Source: Streptomyces ochraceiscleroticus
Lineage (GTDB): Bacteria > Actinomycetota > Actinomycetes > Streptomycetales > Streptomycetaceae
Reading direction: 5' to 3'
DNA length: 64,000 bases
NCBI RefSeq assembly: GCF_000720485.1
Contig: NZ_JOAX01000008.1
Location: forward strand, 261,509 to 325,508
In this document: in pieces, positions 8,223 through 16,765 of the stretch
How positions within the stretch are numbered: position 1 is the first letter of the stretch
Layout: the number at the start of each line of letters is the position of its first letter
Position numbers and translations under genes: made by a program
Notes under the pieces: generated by a model
Told to the model about the DNA's origin: nothing
Seen by the model: the letters and a program-made list of their open reading frames with translations, nothing else
Databases searched by the model: none

Positions 8223-9954
8223 TCGTGGTCGGGAGGCGGCGGTCCTTGCCGAAGCCCTTTGCGGAGATCTTGGTGCCCGGGGGGTACTGGCGGCGCTTGT
8301 ACTCGGCGGTGTCGACCAAGCGGAGGACGCGGGTGACCAGCTCCGGGTCGAAGCCGCGGGCGAGGATCTCCGCGTGGCCGAGATCGCGGTCGACGTAGAG
8401 GTCCAGGATCGCGTCGAGGGTGGGGTAGTCGGGGAGCGAGTCGGTGTCGACCTGGCCGGGACGGAGCTCCGCGCTGGGCGGCTTGGTGATCGAGTTCTCC
8501 GGGATGGGCGGGGTCTCGCCGCGGTCCGCGGCCGCCCGGTTGCGCCACTCCGCTAGCTGGAAGACGACCGTTTTGTAGACGTCCTTGATCGGGCCGAACG
8601 CGCCCACGGAGTCGCCGTAGAGGGTCGAATAGCCGCACGCCAGCTCGGACTTGTTGCCGGGGGCGAGGACCAGGTGGCCCTCCTGGTTGGAGATCGCCAT
8701 CAGCGTCGTGCCGCGGATGCGGGACTGGAGGTTCTCCTCGGCCAGCCCCGTGAGCGGGAGGGCTCCCATGTACGCGTCGAACATGGGCCCGATGGGGACC
8801 GTGCGGTAGTGCAGTCCGGTACGGCGGGCCAGTTCGGCGGCGTCGTCCTTGGAGTGCTCGGAGGAGTACCGGGACGGCATGGAGACGCCGTGCACGTTGT
8901 CCGGGCCCAGCGCGTCCACGGCGATCGCGGCGACCAGCGCCGAGTCGATGCCCCCGGAGAGGCCGATCACCACGCTGCGGAAGTTGTTCTTGGTGATGTA
9001 CGCGCGCAGGCCCATCACCAGCGCGCCGTAGATCTCCTCGGAGGCGTCCAGCCGGGGGGCCGGTGCGGGCAGCGGCAGCCGGTCGTAGGGCGCGAGCGGG
9101 CCCTCGGAGAGGGTGACGTGGTCGACGCGGAGGCCGTCGTCGACGACACCGGACGGCGGCTCGGGCGCGGCGGCCGGCAGCTCCAGGTCGAGGAGGAGGC
9201 ACTGCTCGGTGAACTGCGGGGCGCGGGTGAGCACGTCGCCGGCCGCGTCCACGACGATCGAGTCGCCGTCGAATACCAGGTCGTCCTGGCCACCGGTCAT
9301 CGCCAGGTACGCCGTCGTGCAGCCCGCCTCCTGGGCGCGCTTGCGGACCAGCTCCAGCCGGGTGTCGTCCTTGTCCCGCTCGTACGGGGAGGCGTTGATG
9401 GACAGCAGCAGTCCGGCGCCGGCCGTACGGGCGGCGGGCACCCGGCCGCCGTCCTGCCACAGGTCCTCGCAGATGGCGAGGGCGATGTCGACGCCGTGCA
9501 CCCGGACGACGGGGAGCGTGTCGCCGGGCACGAAGTAGCGGTACTCGTCGAAGACGCCGTAGTTCGGCAGGTGGTGCTTGGCGAAGGTGAGCGCGACCCG
9601 GCCGCGGTGCAGCACGGCGGCGGCGTTCTGCGGGGCGCCGGCGGGCCGCCCGTACCGCGGCTGGTCGCGCTCGCAGCGGTCGAGGTAGCCGGTGACGACG
9701 GCGGTCTCGCCGAGGCCCTCGTCGGCCAGCCGGGCGGCCAGGTCGCGCAGCGCGCCGCGGCTCGCCTCGACGAAGGAGGGCCGCAGCGCGAGGTCCTCGA
9801 CGGGATAGCCGGTCAGCGCCATCTCGGGGAAGGCCGCCAGATGCGCGCCCTGCCCGGCTGCCTCCCGGGTACGGCGCACGATCGTCTCGGCGTTCCGGGC
9901 GATGTCGCCCACACAGAAATCGGTCTGATGCAGAGCCAGGCGAAGTCGATGCAC
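8200..9954 (-). CDS. nadE: glutamine-dependent NAD+ synthetase
   Basis: NadE amidates nicotinic-acid adenine dinucleotide to NAD+ in the last step of NAD synthesis, using glutamine as the ammonia source. The 584-residue protein has an N-terminal nitrilase-fold glutaminase with the triad Glu44 (AFPEM), Lys126 (FAKHH) and Cys162 (ICEDLW). The C-terminal ATP-pyrophosphatase domain has the P-loop SGGIDS at residues 333-338 and later ISNQEG and GNKSE motifs. GTG 9954 (VHRLRLALHQTDF) is the only good start that gives the usual N-terminus; no clear Shine-Dalgarno is visible. A 32-bp palindrome upstream insulates it from the protease gene, and its 3' end lies in a small tandem duplication. Confidence 0.95.
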   Translation of the reverse strand: MHRLRLALHQTDFCVGDIARNAETIVRRTREAAGQGAHLAAFPEMALTGYPVEDLALRPSFVEASRGALRDLAARLADEGLGETAVVTGYLDRCERDQPRYGRPAGAPQNAAAVLHRGRVALTFAKHHLPNYGVFDEYRYFVPGDTLPVVRVHGVDIALAICEDLWQDGGRVPAARTAGAGLLLSINASPYERDKDDTRLELVRKRAQEAGCTTAYLAMTGGQDDLVFDGDSIVVDAAGDVLTRAPQFTEQCLLLDLELPAAAPEPPSGVVDDGLRVDHVTLSEGPLAPYDRLPLPAPAPRLDASEEIYGALVMGLRAYITKNNFRSVVIGLSGGIDSALVAAIAVDALGPDNVHGVSMPSRYSSEHSKDDAAELARRTGLHYRTVPIGPMFDAYMGALPLTGLAEENLQSRIRGTTLMAISNQEGHLVLAPGNKSELACGYSTLYGDSVGAFGPIKDVYKTVVFQLAEWRNRAAADRGETPPIPENSITKPPSAELRPGQVDTDSLPDYPTLDAILDLYVDRDLGHAEILARGFDPELVTRVLRLVDTAEYKRRQYPPGTKISAKGFGKDRRLPTTNRWREGD

Positions 9955-10019
9955 GCGGCCGAGTGTAATCGTCGTACTGACGTTATGTGGGGCGGTCGGG
10001 TTTCGGGGGTGTTGCGGGG

Positions 10020-10051
10020 GCGGGTCCCGGGGCCCGGGCCCCGGGACCCGC
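10020..10051 (-). terminator. perfect 32-bp palindrome after the protease gene
   Basis: GCGGGTCCCGGGGCCC is followed directly by its exact reverse complement, 10 nt past the protease stop codon. Position and strength suggest a terminator between protease and nadE. A gapless palindrome could also form a cruciform. Confidence 0.65.
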
Positions 10052-10061
10052 TGCGGAGGGC

Positions 10062-11147
10062 TCAGCTGCCCTGCGCCTCGTTGTACAGATTCTTCGCATC
10101 GGCGCCGAAGTACGGGCCGAACATCGTGTTGGGCAGGAAGGTGTAGCCGAAGCTGTTCACCGAGGACTGCAGCCCGGTGCCGGTCTTCTCGTCGAACTTG
10201 GTGAACCACGGCCCGCCGCTGGAGCCGCCGGTCATGTTGCAGGCCATCCCGTGGTCCTTGGAGAACAGCGAATCCTTGATGGTGACGCCGCTGCAGTAGA
10301 TGAGTTTGCTGCCGTCGTAGGGGGCCGCGGCCGGGTAGCCGAAGGCGTACATCTTCTTGTTGTAGCCGGTGTTGAAGGCGACGCCCTGGCCGCCGACCGC
10401 GTCGGTGAGGCGCTTCCCGTCCACCGGCGGGACGACCGCCGCGCCGACGTCGTAGTTGATGTCCTCCTTCGCCTTCCACTGCGGGGTGGTGAGGGTCTTG
10501 CTCGCGGCCCACTTGCCGTGCGGGGCCTGGCCGTCGTGGTAGCCGGGCACGAAGATCCAGTTGGTGTGCCAGGCGCCGTCCAGCTTCACGCAGTGCCCCG
10601 CGGTGAGCACCGTACTGCCGTTCTTGCTGGTCACCGCGTCGCCGGAGCAGGACGCCTGGCGGCCCTGGTAGGTGAAGAAGACCCGGCCCGCGGTGCTGGT
10701 GACCTTGCCGCCGCCGGTCCATGGTCCGCCGGGCTGCGGGAAAGTTTTCAGGGCGGGCGACGGCAAGGACGGCAGGGTGGGCGGCACGGCCGCTTTCTTA
10801 CCGCGTGGCACGGTGTGCGCGGCCGGGGCGGCCGCCGCGCGGGCGGCCGCGGCGGTGAGTTTCTTCCGGGCGACGGACAGCAGGTCGAGTGGCTTCGCGG
10901 CGCGCATCCGGTCCGCCGTCCAGAAGGCGGCCGCCTTCTTGGCGTTCTGCTCGGCGGCGGCGCCGGGCGGTTCGGCGGCGCCGGCCGCGGGGGCCTGCAG
11001 CGCCGTGGCGCAGAGGGTGCCGGCGGCGAGCAGCGCCGCGGCGGTGACACGGGCGGACGCCCGGCCGGATATCCCGGATAACGCGGCGCCGGACGTGCGG
11101 GAGCGGTGGCGCCGGACGGTGCCGGTGCCCTGGACGGTCTGTCTCAC
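10062..11147 (-). CDS. secreted trypsin-like serine protease
   Basis: A 361-residue exported chymotrypsin-fold protease. After an Arg-rich start comes a signal-peptide-like hydrophobic run (about residues 32-55, ending near APAAGAAEP). An Ala/Lys-rich propeptide-like stretch follows, then the catalytic domain. The triad is visible: His in LTAGHC, Asp in NYDVGAAV and Ser in GGSSGGPW, with paired cysteines in ASCSGD/AGHC and near MACNMTGG. It resembles the V8/glutamyl endopeptidase-like peptidases common in Streptomyces. GTG 11147 was chosen because an AAGGGG ribosome-binding site precedes it; a longer start is possible. It is divergent from the glnA2-type gene. The natural substrate is unknown. 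Confidence 0.88.
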   Translation of the reverse strand: MRQTVQGTGTVRRHRSRTSGAALSGISGRASARVTAAALLAAGTLCATALQAPAAGAAEPPGAAAEQNAKKAAAFWTADRMRAAKPLDLLSVARKKLTAAAARAAAAPAAHTVPRGKKAAVPPTLPSLPSPALKTFPQPGGPWTGGGKVTSTAGRVFFTYQGRQASCSGDAVTSKNGSTVLTAGHCVKLDGAWHTNWIFVPGYHDGQAPHGKWAASKTLTTPQWKAKEDINYDVGAAVVPPVDGKRLTDAVGGQGVAFNTGYNKKMYAFGYPAAAPYDGSKLIYCSGVTIKDSLFSKDHGMACNMTGGSSGGPWFTKFDEKTGTGLQSSVNSFGYTFLPNTMFGPYFGADAKNLYNEAQGS

Positions 11148-11464
11148 GCGTACCCCTTGGTGCGGTGGTCCCGCGGGTGCGCGGGCCACGACGTACGGGC
11201 CGCCGGCCGGCGGCCCGGAGCGGAGTGGACGTACAGCGATGTGCAGAGGCAGCGTCCCACCGCCCCGGGACCGCTGTCAGGGGCGCGTCAAGGGTTTGGC
11301 CGGAACCGCCGGGGAACGCGAAACCCCGTACGGCCCCCGGGCCTGCCCGAAGGGGCCGTGACAACGTAATGTGACGGTAACCCCCGCACGCGATACTGGC
11401 GTGCCGCGCCCCGTCAAGGGCGATGGGCGTGGACAGGCCGTTCGACCTGCAAGGATTGGTGAAC
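11148..11464. promoter_or_regulatory. divergent intergenic region between protease and glnA2-type gene
   Basis: This 317-bp region must hold promoters for both directions. The protease ribosome-binding site (AAGGGG) lies next to its GTG. On the other side, TGACGG and GATACT hexamers occur near 11371-11398, but their 14-nt spacing is too short for a standard promoter. I found no four-element GlnR-type box here like those of glnII and glnA. Confidence 0.4.
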
Positions 11465-12826
11465 ATGGACAAGCAGCAGGAGTTCGTGCTCCGCACGCTG
11501 GAGGAGCGCGACATCCGCTTCGTACGGCTGTGGTTCACCGATGTGCTCGGTTTCCTGAAGTCGGTCGCGGTGGCCCCCGCCGAGCTGGAGCAGGCCTTCG
11601 ACGAGGGCATCGGCTTCGACGGCTCGGCGATCGAGGGCTTCGCGCGGGTCTACGAGTCCGACATGATCGCCAAGCCGGACCCCGGGACCTTCCAGATCCT
11701 GCCGTGGCGCGCCGAGGCCCCCGGCACCGCCCGGATGTTCTGCGACATCCTGATGCCGGACGGCTCCCCGTCCTACGCCGACCCGCGCTATGTCCTCAAG
11801 CGCATTCTGGCCAAGACCTCCGACCTCGGGTTCACCTTCTACACCCACCCCGAGATCGAGTTCTTCCTGCTCAAGGACAAGCCGGTGGACGGCGGCCGGC
11901 CGACCCCCGCCGACTCCTCCGGCTACTTCGACCACACCCCGCAGAACGTGGGCATGGACTTCCGGCGCCAGGCGATCACGATGCTGGAGTCGATGGGCAT
12001 CTCGGTGGAGTTCAGCCACCACGAGGGCGCCCCGGGCCAGCAGGAGATCGACCTCCGGTACGCCGACGCGCTGTCGACCGCCGACAACATCATGACCTTC
12101 CGCCTGGTCATGAAGCAGGTCGCGCTGGAGCAGGGCGTACAGGCGACCTTCATGCCGAAGCCGTTCTCGGAGTTCCCCGGCTCCGGCATGCACACCCACC
12201 TCTCGCTCTTCGAGGGCGACCGCAACGCCTTCCACGAGTCGGGCGCCGAGTACCAGCTCTCCAAGGTCGGCCGGTCCTTCATCGCGGGCCTGCTGCGGCA
12301 CGCGGCGGAGACCTCCGCGATCACCAACCAGTGGGTGAATTCCTACAAGCGGATCTGGGGCGGCGCCAACCGCCCGGCGGGCGCCGGCGGCGAGGCCCCC
12401 TCGTACATCTGCTGGGGCCACAACAACCGCTCGGCGCTGATCCGGGTCCCCATGTACAAGCCCGGCAAGATGGGCTCGACGCGGGTCGAGGTGCGCTCCA
12501 TCGACTCCGGCGCCAACCCGTATCTGACGTACGCGGTTCTGCTGGCCGCCGGGCTCAAGGGCATCGAGGAGGGGTACGAACTCCCCGCAGGCGCCGACGA
12601 CGACGTGTGGGCCCTGTCGGATGCCGAGCGGCGCGCGATGGGCATCGAGCCGCTCCCGCAGAACCTCGGCGAGGCCATCTCCCTCATGGAGCGCAGCGAA
12701 CTGCTCGCGGAGACCCTGGGCGAGCACGTCTTCGACTTCTTCCTCCGCAACAAGAAGCAGGAGTGGGAGGAGTACCGCTCCGAGGTCACCGCCTTCGAGC
12801 TGCGCAAGATGCTGCCGGTGCTCTAG
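11465..12826 (+). CDS. glnA2: glutamine synthetase-like ligase (GlnA2 type)
   Basis: A 453-residue class I glutamine synthetase fold. Hallmarks are GFDGSAIEGFA, the HPEIEFFL metal site, SGMHTHLSLF, a His/Asn-rich WGHNNRSALIRVP (ATP and Glu binding) and VRSIDSGANPYL. At the place where GlnA has its adenylylation Tyr (DLYELAPEE in the 54811 gene) this protein reads DVWALSDAE, so the Tyr is replaced by Trp. It should therefore not be adenylylated by GlnE, although glnE follows 64 nt downstream. From memory, the S. coelicolor gene in this neighbourhood (glnA2) has been assigned gamma-glutamylation of polyamines rather than ammonia assimilation; substrate assignment here is by that analogy. ATG 11465 starts MDKQQEFVLRTLEER. 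Confidence 0.88.
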   Translation: MDKQQEFVLRTLEERDIRFVRLWFTDVLGFLKSVAVAPAELEQAFDEGIGFDGSAIEGFARVYESDMIAKPDPGTFQILPWRAEAPGTARMFCDILMPDGSPSYADPRYVLKRILAKTSDLGFTFYTHPEIEFFLLKDKPVDGGRPTPADSSGYFDHTPQNVGMDFRRQAITMLESMGISVEFSHHEGAPGQQEIDLRYADALSTADNIMTFRLVMKQVALEQGVQATFMPKPFSEFPGSGMHTHLSLFEGDRNAFHESGAEYQLSKVGRSFIAGLLRHAAETSAITNQWVNSYKRIWGGANRPAGAGGEAPSYICWGHNNRSALIRVPMYKPGKMGSTRVEVRSIDSGANPYLTYAVLLAAGLKGIEEGYELPAGADDDVWALSDAERRAMGIEPLPQNLGEAISLMERSELLAETLGEHVFDFFLRNKKQEWEEYRSEVTAFELRKMLPVL

Positions 12827-12890
12827 CGGCACGGCACACTCGACAATCCGAAAAACCGATCCGGCAGGTTCTCCGAGAGGCCCCCGCCCG

Positions 12891-15800
12891 ATGGCACTTC
12901 CCGCTCCGCAGGGACGGCGGAGCAGCACGTTCACCCGGATGCTGCGGCACGGTTTCACCGATCCGCAGGCATCCGGGAAGCTGCTGGACGCCCCCGCACT
13001 GTCCTCCGTACGGTCCGACTCGGTGCTCCTCGAAGCGCTCGGGGGCACCGCCGATCCGGACCAGGCGCTCGTGGGCCTGGTCCGGCTGGCCGAGGTGCAG
13101 TCGGAGGAGGACCGGCAGCGGCTGCTGTCCACGCTGGTCACCGCCAAGCCGCTGCGGGACCGGCTGCTGGGCGTGCTGGGGGCCTCGGAGGCGCTCGCCG
13201 ACCACCTCGTGCGGCATCCCAAGGACTGGGAGTCGCTGGCCACTTACGAGTCGGTCGACCTGCACCCCACCACCCCCGAGTTCGAGCAGGCGCTCGCCGA
13301 GGGCATCTGGGGCGAGCGGGGCGCCCGGCTGTCCCGCGAGGACGCGCTGCGCGCCGCGTACCGGCGCGCGCTGCTGGGCATCGCGGCACGGGACGTGTGC
13401 GGCACGACGGACGTGGCGCAGACCGCCGCGGAGCTGGCGGACCTGGCCACCGCCACGCTGCGCGCCGCGCTGGAGATCGCCTCCGAGGAGCAGCCCGGGG
13501 ACGCGGCCGTCAGCCGGCTCGCCGTCATCGGCATGGGCAAGTGCGGTGGCCACGAGCTGAACTACGTCTCCGACGTGGACGTCATCTTCGTCGCCGAGCC
13601 CAAGGACGGCGTCGAGGAGTCCGACGCGCTGCAGGCCGCGACCCGGCTCGCGGCGCGCATGATGCGCGTCTGCTCCGACGTCACCCCCGAGGGCACGATC
13701 TGGCCCGTCGACGCCAACCTCCGCCCCGAGGGCCGCAACGGCCCCCTCGTCCGGACGCTGAGCAGCCACCTCGCGTACTACCAGCGCTGGGCCAAGACCT
13801 GGGAGTTCCAGGCGCTGCTGAAGGCCCGCACGGTGGCCGGCGACCCCACCCTCGGGCAGGAGTACGTCGACGCCGTCACCCCGCTGGTCTGGCAGGCCGC
13901 CGAGCGCGAGAACTTCATCGTCGACGTCCGCCAGATGCGCCGCCGGGTCGTCGCCAACATCCCGGCGGCCCAGGTCGACCGCGAGCTCAAGCTCGGCCCC
14001 GGCGGCCTGCGGGACGTCGAATTCGCCGTCCAGCTCCTGCAGTTGGTGCACGGCCGCAGCGACGCCACGCTGCGCAGCGCCACCACCCTCGACGCGCTGA
14101 AGGCGCTCGCCGCCGGCGGCTACGTCGGCCGCCAGGACGCCACCGCGCTGGACGCCGCGTACCGCTTCCTGCGCACGCTCGAACACCGCATCCAGCTCTA
14201 CAAGCTGCGCCGCACGCATCTGATGCCGGAGGACGAGCAGGACCTGCGCCGGCTCGCCCGCTCGCTCGGCATGCGCACCGAGCCGGTCGACACCCTCCGC
14301 AAGGAGTGGAAGTGGCACGCGCGCGAGGTGCGCCGGATCCACGAGAAGCTGTTCTACCGCCCGCTGCTGGACGCCGTCGCCGTCCTGGAGCCGGGCGAGA
14401 TCCGGCTCTCCGCCAAGGCCGCCGGGCAGCGCCTGGAAGCGCTCGGCTACGAGGACCCGGTCGGCGCGCTGCGCCACCTGGAGGCGCTGGCCTCCGGCGT
14501 CTCCCGCAAGGCCGCCATCCAGCGGACGCTGCTGCCGGTGCTGCTGGGCTGGTTCGCGGACTCCGCCGACCCGGACGCCGGGCTGCTGGGCTTCCGCAAG
14601 GTCTCCGACGCGCTCGGCAAGACGCCCTGGTATCTGCGGCTGCTGCGCGACGAGGGCGCGGCCGCCGAGAACCTGGCCCGGGTGCTGTCGGCCGGCCGGC
14701 TCGCCCCCGACCTGCTGCTGCGCGCCCCCGAGGCGGTCGCGCTGCTCGGCGCGCCCGACGGGCTGAAGCCGCGCGCCCGGGCCGCGCTGGAGCAGGAGGT
14801 GCTGGCCGCGGTCGGCCGCGCGGACGGCGCGGAGCAGGCGGTGGCGGCGGCCCGCGGGGTGCGCCGCCGCGAGCTGTTCCGCACCGCGGCCGCCGACCTG
14901 ATCGGCGCGTACGGCACGGAGGCCAGTCCCGCCGAGGAGGACCACGGGCAGGCCGTGGACGCGGTGGGCTCGGCGCTCTCCGACCTGAACGCCGCGACGG
15001 TCGCGGGCGCGCTGCGGGCCGCGGTACGCGAGCAGTGGGGCGACACCCTGCCGACCCGCTTCACGGTGATCGGCATGGGCCGCTTCGGCGGCCACGAGCT
15101 GAACTACGGCTCGGACGCGGACGTGCTCTTCGTGCACGAGCCGCGCGAGGGAGCCGACGAGCAGGAGGCCGCCAAGGCCGCGTTCGCGGTGGCCAACGAG
15201 ATGCGCCGGCTGCTCCAGCTCCCCTCCTCCGACCCGCCGCTGATGATCGACGCGGATCTGCGCCCCGAGGGCAAGACCGGCCCGCTGGTGCGCTCGCTCG
15301 CCTCGTACGCCGCGTACTATCGCCGCTGGTCGCTGACCTGGGAGGCGCAGGCGCTGCTGCGTGCCGAGCCGGTCGCGGGCGACGAGGAGGTCGGGCGGCG
15401 GTTCATCGAGCTGGTGGACCCGCTGCGGTATCCCCGTGAGGGGCTGGGCGAGGACGCGGTACGCGACATCCGTCGGCTCAAGGCGCGGATGGAGTCCGAG
15501 CGGCTGCCGCGCGGCGCCGATCCGACGATGCACACGAAGCTGGGGCGCGGCGGCCTGAGCGACGTGGAGTGGACCGTACAGCTCCTCCAGATGCGGCACG
15601 GCCACGCGGAGCCGGCGCTGCGGACGACCCGGACCCGCGCGGCGCTGGCCGCGGCGCGGGACGCCGGGCTGATCGGCGCGGAGGACGCGAAGACGCTGGA
15701 CGAGGCGTGGGTGCTGGCGACGCGGGTGCGCAACGCGGTGATGCTGGTGCGGGGTCGCCCGGGCGACACGTTTCCGGGTGATGCCCGGGAGCTGGCCGCG

Positions 15801-15914
15801 GTCGGGCGCTACCTCGGGTACGAGGAGGGGCACGTCGGGGAGATGCTGGACGACTACCGGCGGATCACGCGGCGGGCGCGATCTGTGGTCGAGGAGCTCT
15901 TTTACGGGGGCTGA
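12891..15914 (+). CDS. glnE: bifunctional glutamine synthetase adenylyltransferase/deadenylase
   Basis: GlnE adenylylates and deadenylylates glutamine synthetase I in response to nitrogen status. The 1007-residue protein shows the two-fold architecture. The N-terminal nucleotidyltransferase-like (removase) domain has GMGKCGGHELNYVSDVDV at about 213-230. The C-terminal (transferase) domain has GMGRFGGHELNYGSDADV at about 726-743. Each is followed by an ANLRPEGRNGPLV- or ADLRPEGKTGPLV-type motif, and both metal-binding DxD pairs are intact. A helical linker joins the halves. It lies 64 nt behind glnA2 and is probably co-transcribed with it. Its likely target is the GlnA at 54811, which keeps the Tyr. 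ATG 12891 (MALPAPQGRRSSTF) matches the usual family start. Confidence 0.96.
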   Translation: MALPAPQGRRSSTFTRMLRHGFTDPQASGKLLDAPALSSVRSDSVLLEALGGTADPDQALVGLVRLAEVQSEEDRQRLLSTLVTAKPLRDRLLGVLGASEALADHLVRHPKDWESLATYESVDLHPTTPEFEQALAEGIWGERGARLSREDALRAAYRRALLGIAARDVCGTTDVAQTAAELADLATATLRAALEIASEEQPGDAAVSRLAVIGMGKCGGHELNYVSDVDVIFVAEPKDGVEESDALQAATRLAARMMRVCSDVTPEGTIWPVDANLRPEGRNGPLVRTLSSHLAYYQRWAKTWEFQALLKARTVAGDPTLGQEYVDAVTPLVWQAAERENFIVDVRQMRRRVVANIPAAQVDRELKLGPGGLRDVEFAVQLLQLVHGRSDATLRSATTLDALKALAAGGYVGRQDATALDAAYRFLRTLEHRIQLYKLRRTHLMPEDEQDLRRLARSLGMRTEPVDTLRKEWKWHAREVRRIHEKLFYRPLLDAVAVLEPGEIRLSAKAAGQRLEALGYEDPVGALRHLEALASGVSRKAAIQRTLLPVLLGWFADSADPDAGLLGFRKVSDALGKTPWYLRLLRDEGAAAENLARVLSAGRLAPDLLLRAPEAVALLGAPDGLKPRARAALEQEVLAAVGRADGAEQAVAAARGVRRRELFRTAAADLIGAYGTEASPAEEDHGQAVDAVGSALSDLNAATVAGALRAAVREQWGDTLPTRFTVIGMGRFGGHELNYGSDADVLFVHEPREGADEQEAAKAAFAVANEMRRLLQLPSSDPPLMIDADLRPEGKTGPLVRSLASYAAYYRRWSLTWEAQALLRAEPVAGDEEVGRRFIELVDPLRYPREGLGEDAVRDIRRLKARMESERLPRGADPTMHTKLGRGGLSDVEWTVQLLQMRHGHAEPALRTTRTRAALAAARDAGLIGAEDAKTLDEAWVLATRVRNAVMLVRGRPGDTFPGDARELAAVGRYLGYEEGHVGEMLDDYRRITRRARSVVEELFYGG

Positions 15915-15950
15915 TGTGCCCCGGTTGCGCTGTGCCCGTCCGCGGCGCCG

Positions 15951-15990
15951 CTGTGGTTGCTCGCGCAGTTCCCCGCGCCCCTTACGGGGC
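15951..15990. repeat. Streptomyces-type dispersed intergenic repeat with hairpin
   Basis: The segment contains CGCGCAGTTCCCCGCGCCCC followed by TTACGGGGC. I recognise this as a motif found very often between genes in many Streptomyces chromosomes. Its end forms a small GCCCC/GGGGC hairpin at the convergent glnE/tetR junction and supplies the last codons and TAA stop of the tetR gene. Confidence 0.6.
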
Positions 15991-16605
15991 CTGATGCGGG
16001 CCGGTTCTCAGCAGGTCTCGGCAGTGACCCAGGAACCCCGCCAGCGTCAGGTCGAAGGCCTGGTCTGCGCGGGAAGGGCTCGTTGCGGCCTGGGCGGCGG
16101 CCAGCCGGGGTGCCTCGGCACCCTCGCTGACCTCCCACATGGTGTCCGGCGCCGACATGTCCAGGGCCGAGCCCAGGACGATGTTGTCCAGGCCGGTGAT
16201 GACCGGCAGGACGAGGGACGGGGCGAAGCCCGCCTCCGAGAGCAGCCCGGCCACGGACTCGTACTGCGCGAGCACCCGCGGCGCGCGGATCGGTGACGTC
16301 ATCAGCATCGGGATCGTCCGCGGGTGGGCGGCGAAGGCGGCGCGGTAGGAGCGGGCCCAGCGCTCCAGGGCGGTGTCCCAGGGGACGTCGCTCAGCGTGC
16401 CCGGGTCGATCGCGTCGGTGATCCGCTCCCGCAACAGTTCGATCACGCCGGCCCGGCCGTCCACATGGTGGTACACCGAGGCGGTCTGCACGCCGAGTCT
16501 GCGGGCCACCTCCGGCACGCTGAAGTCGCCCTTTTCATCGACGAGTTCGAGCGCCGTCGCACCGATGCGCTCCCGGTCCAGCAGGGCCTTCCGCGGCCGC
16601 CCCAT
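15982..16605 (-). CDS. TetR family regulator (TetR_C type), divergent to permease operon
   Basis: A 207-residue repressor. Near the N-terminus (MGRPRKALLDRERIGATAL) is a TetR helix-turn-helix with VPEVARRLGVQTASVYHHVDGR (split by the turn) at about residues 29-50. The rest is the all-helical TetR_C-like effector domain. It is divergent from an APC permease-amidohydrolase operon, and the 160-bp gap holds a strong palindrome centred at 16675, 70 nt upstream of its ATG. The simplest model is autorepression plus control of uptake and hydrolysis of an unknown amine or amide compound. The 3' end runs into a dispersed intergenic repeat. Confidence 0.88.
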   Translation of the reverse strand: MGRPRKALLDRERIGATALELVDEKGDFSVPEVARRLGVQTASVYHHVDGRAGVIELLRERITDAIDPGTLSDVPWDTALERWARSYRAAFAAHPRTIPMLMTSPIRAPRVLAQYESVAGLLSEAGFAPSLVLPVITGLDNIVLGSALDMSAPDTMWEVSEGAEAPRLAAAQAATSPSRADQAFDLTLAGFLGHCRDLLRTGPHQAP

Positions 16606-16661
16606 GTTCGTTTCTCCTGCCCGTGAGGTCTTCCCGAATCGTACGGCGGCGACTACATTGC

Positions 16662-16688
16662 CGAAAACCGAAAGGCTTTAGGTTTTCG
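16662..16688. promoter_or_regulatory. palindromic operator between tetR and permease genes
   Basis: A 27-bp inverted repeat: CGAAAACC, then n-AAAG-n-CTTT-n, then GGTTTTCG. Only the centre and one symmetric pair break the symmetry. Its A/T-rich core is unusual for this genome and probably overlaps the promoter(s) of the divergent genes. Confidence 0.72.
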
Positions 16689-16765
16689 CCGCGGTCATGC
16701 TGCCGTTCCACCCGTGTACGTCTCAGGCCGCCCCACCCTCTTCCGCAGCAGAAGGGCAAGAGCGC

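Noticed and set aside
12786..15833. Very long open frame on the strand opposite glnE
   Set aside because: It is a GC-driven shadow: Arg/Gly/Ala-rich translation with no family motifs, fully opposite a well-supported gene.
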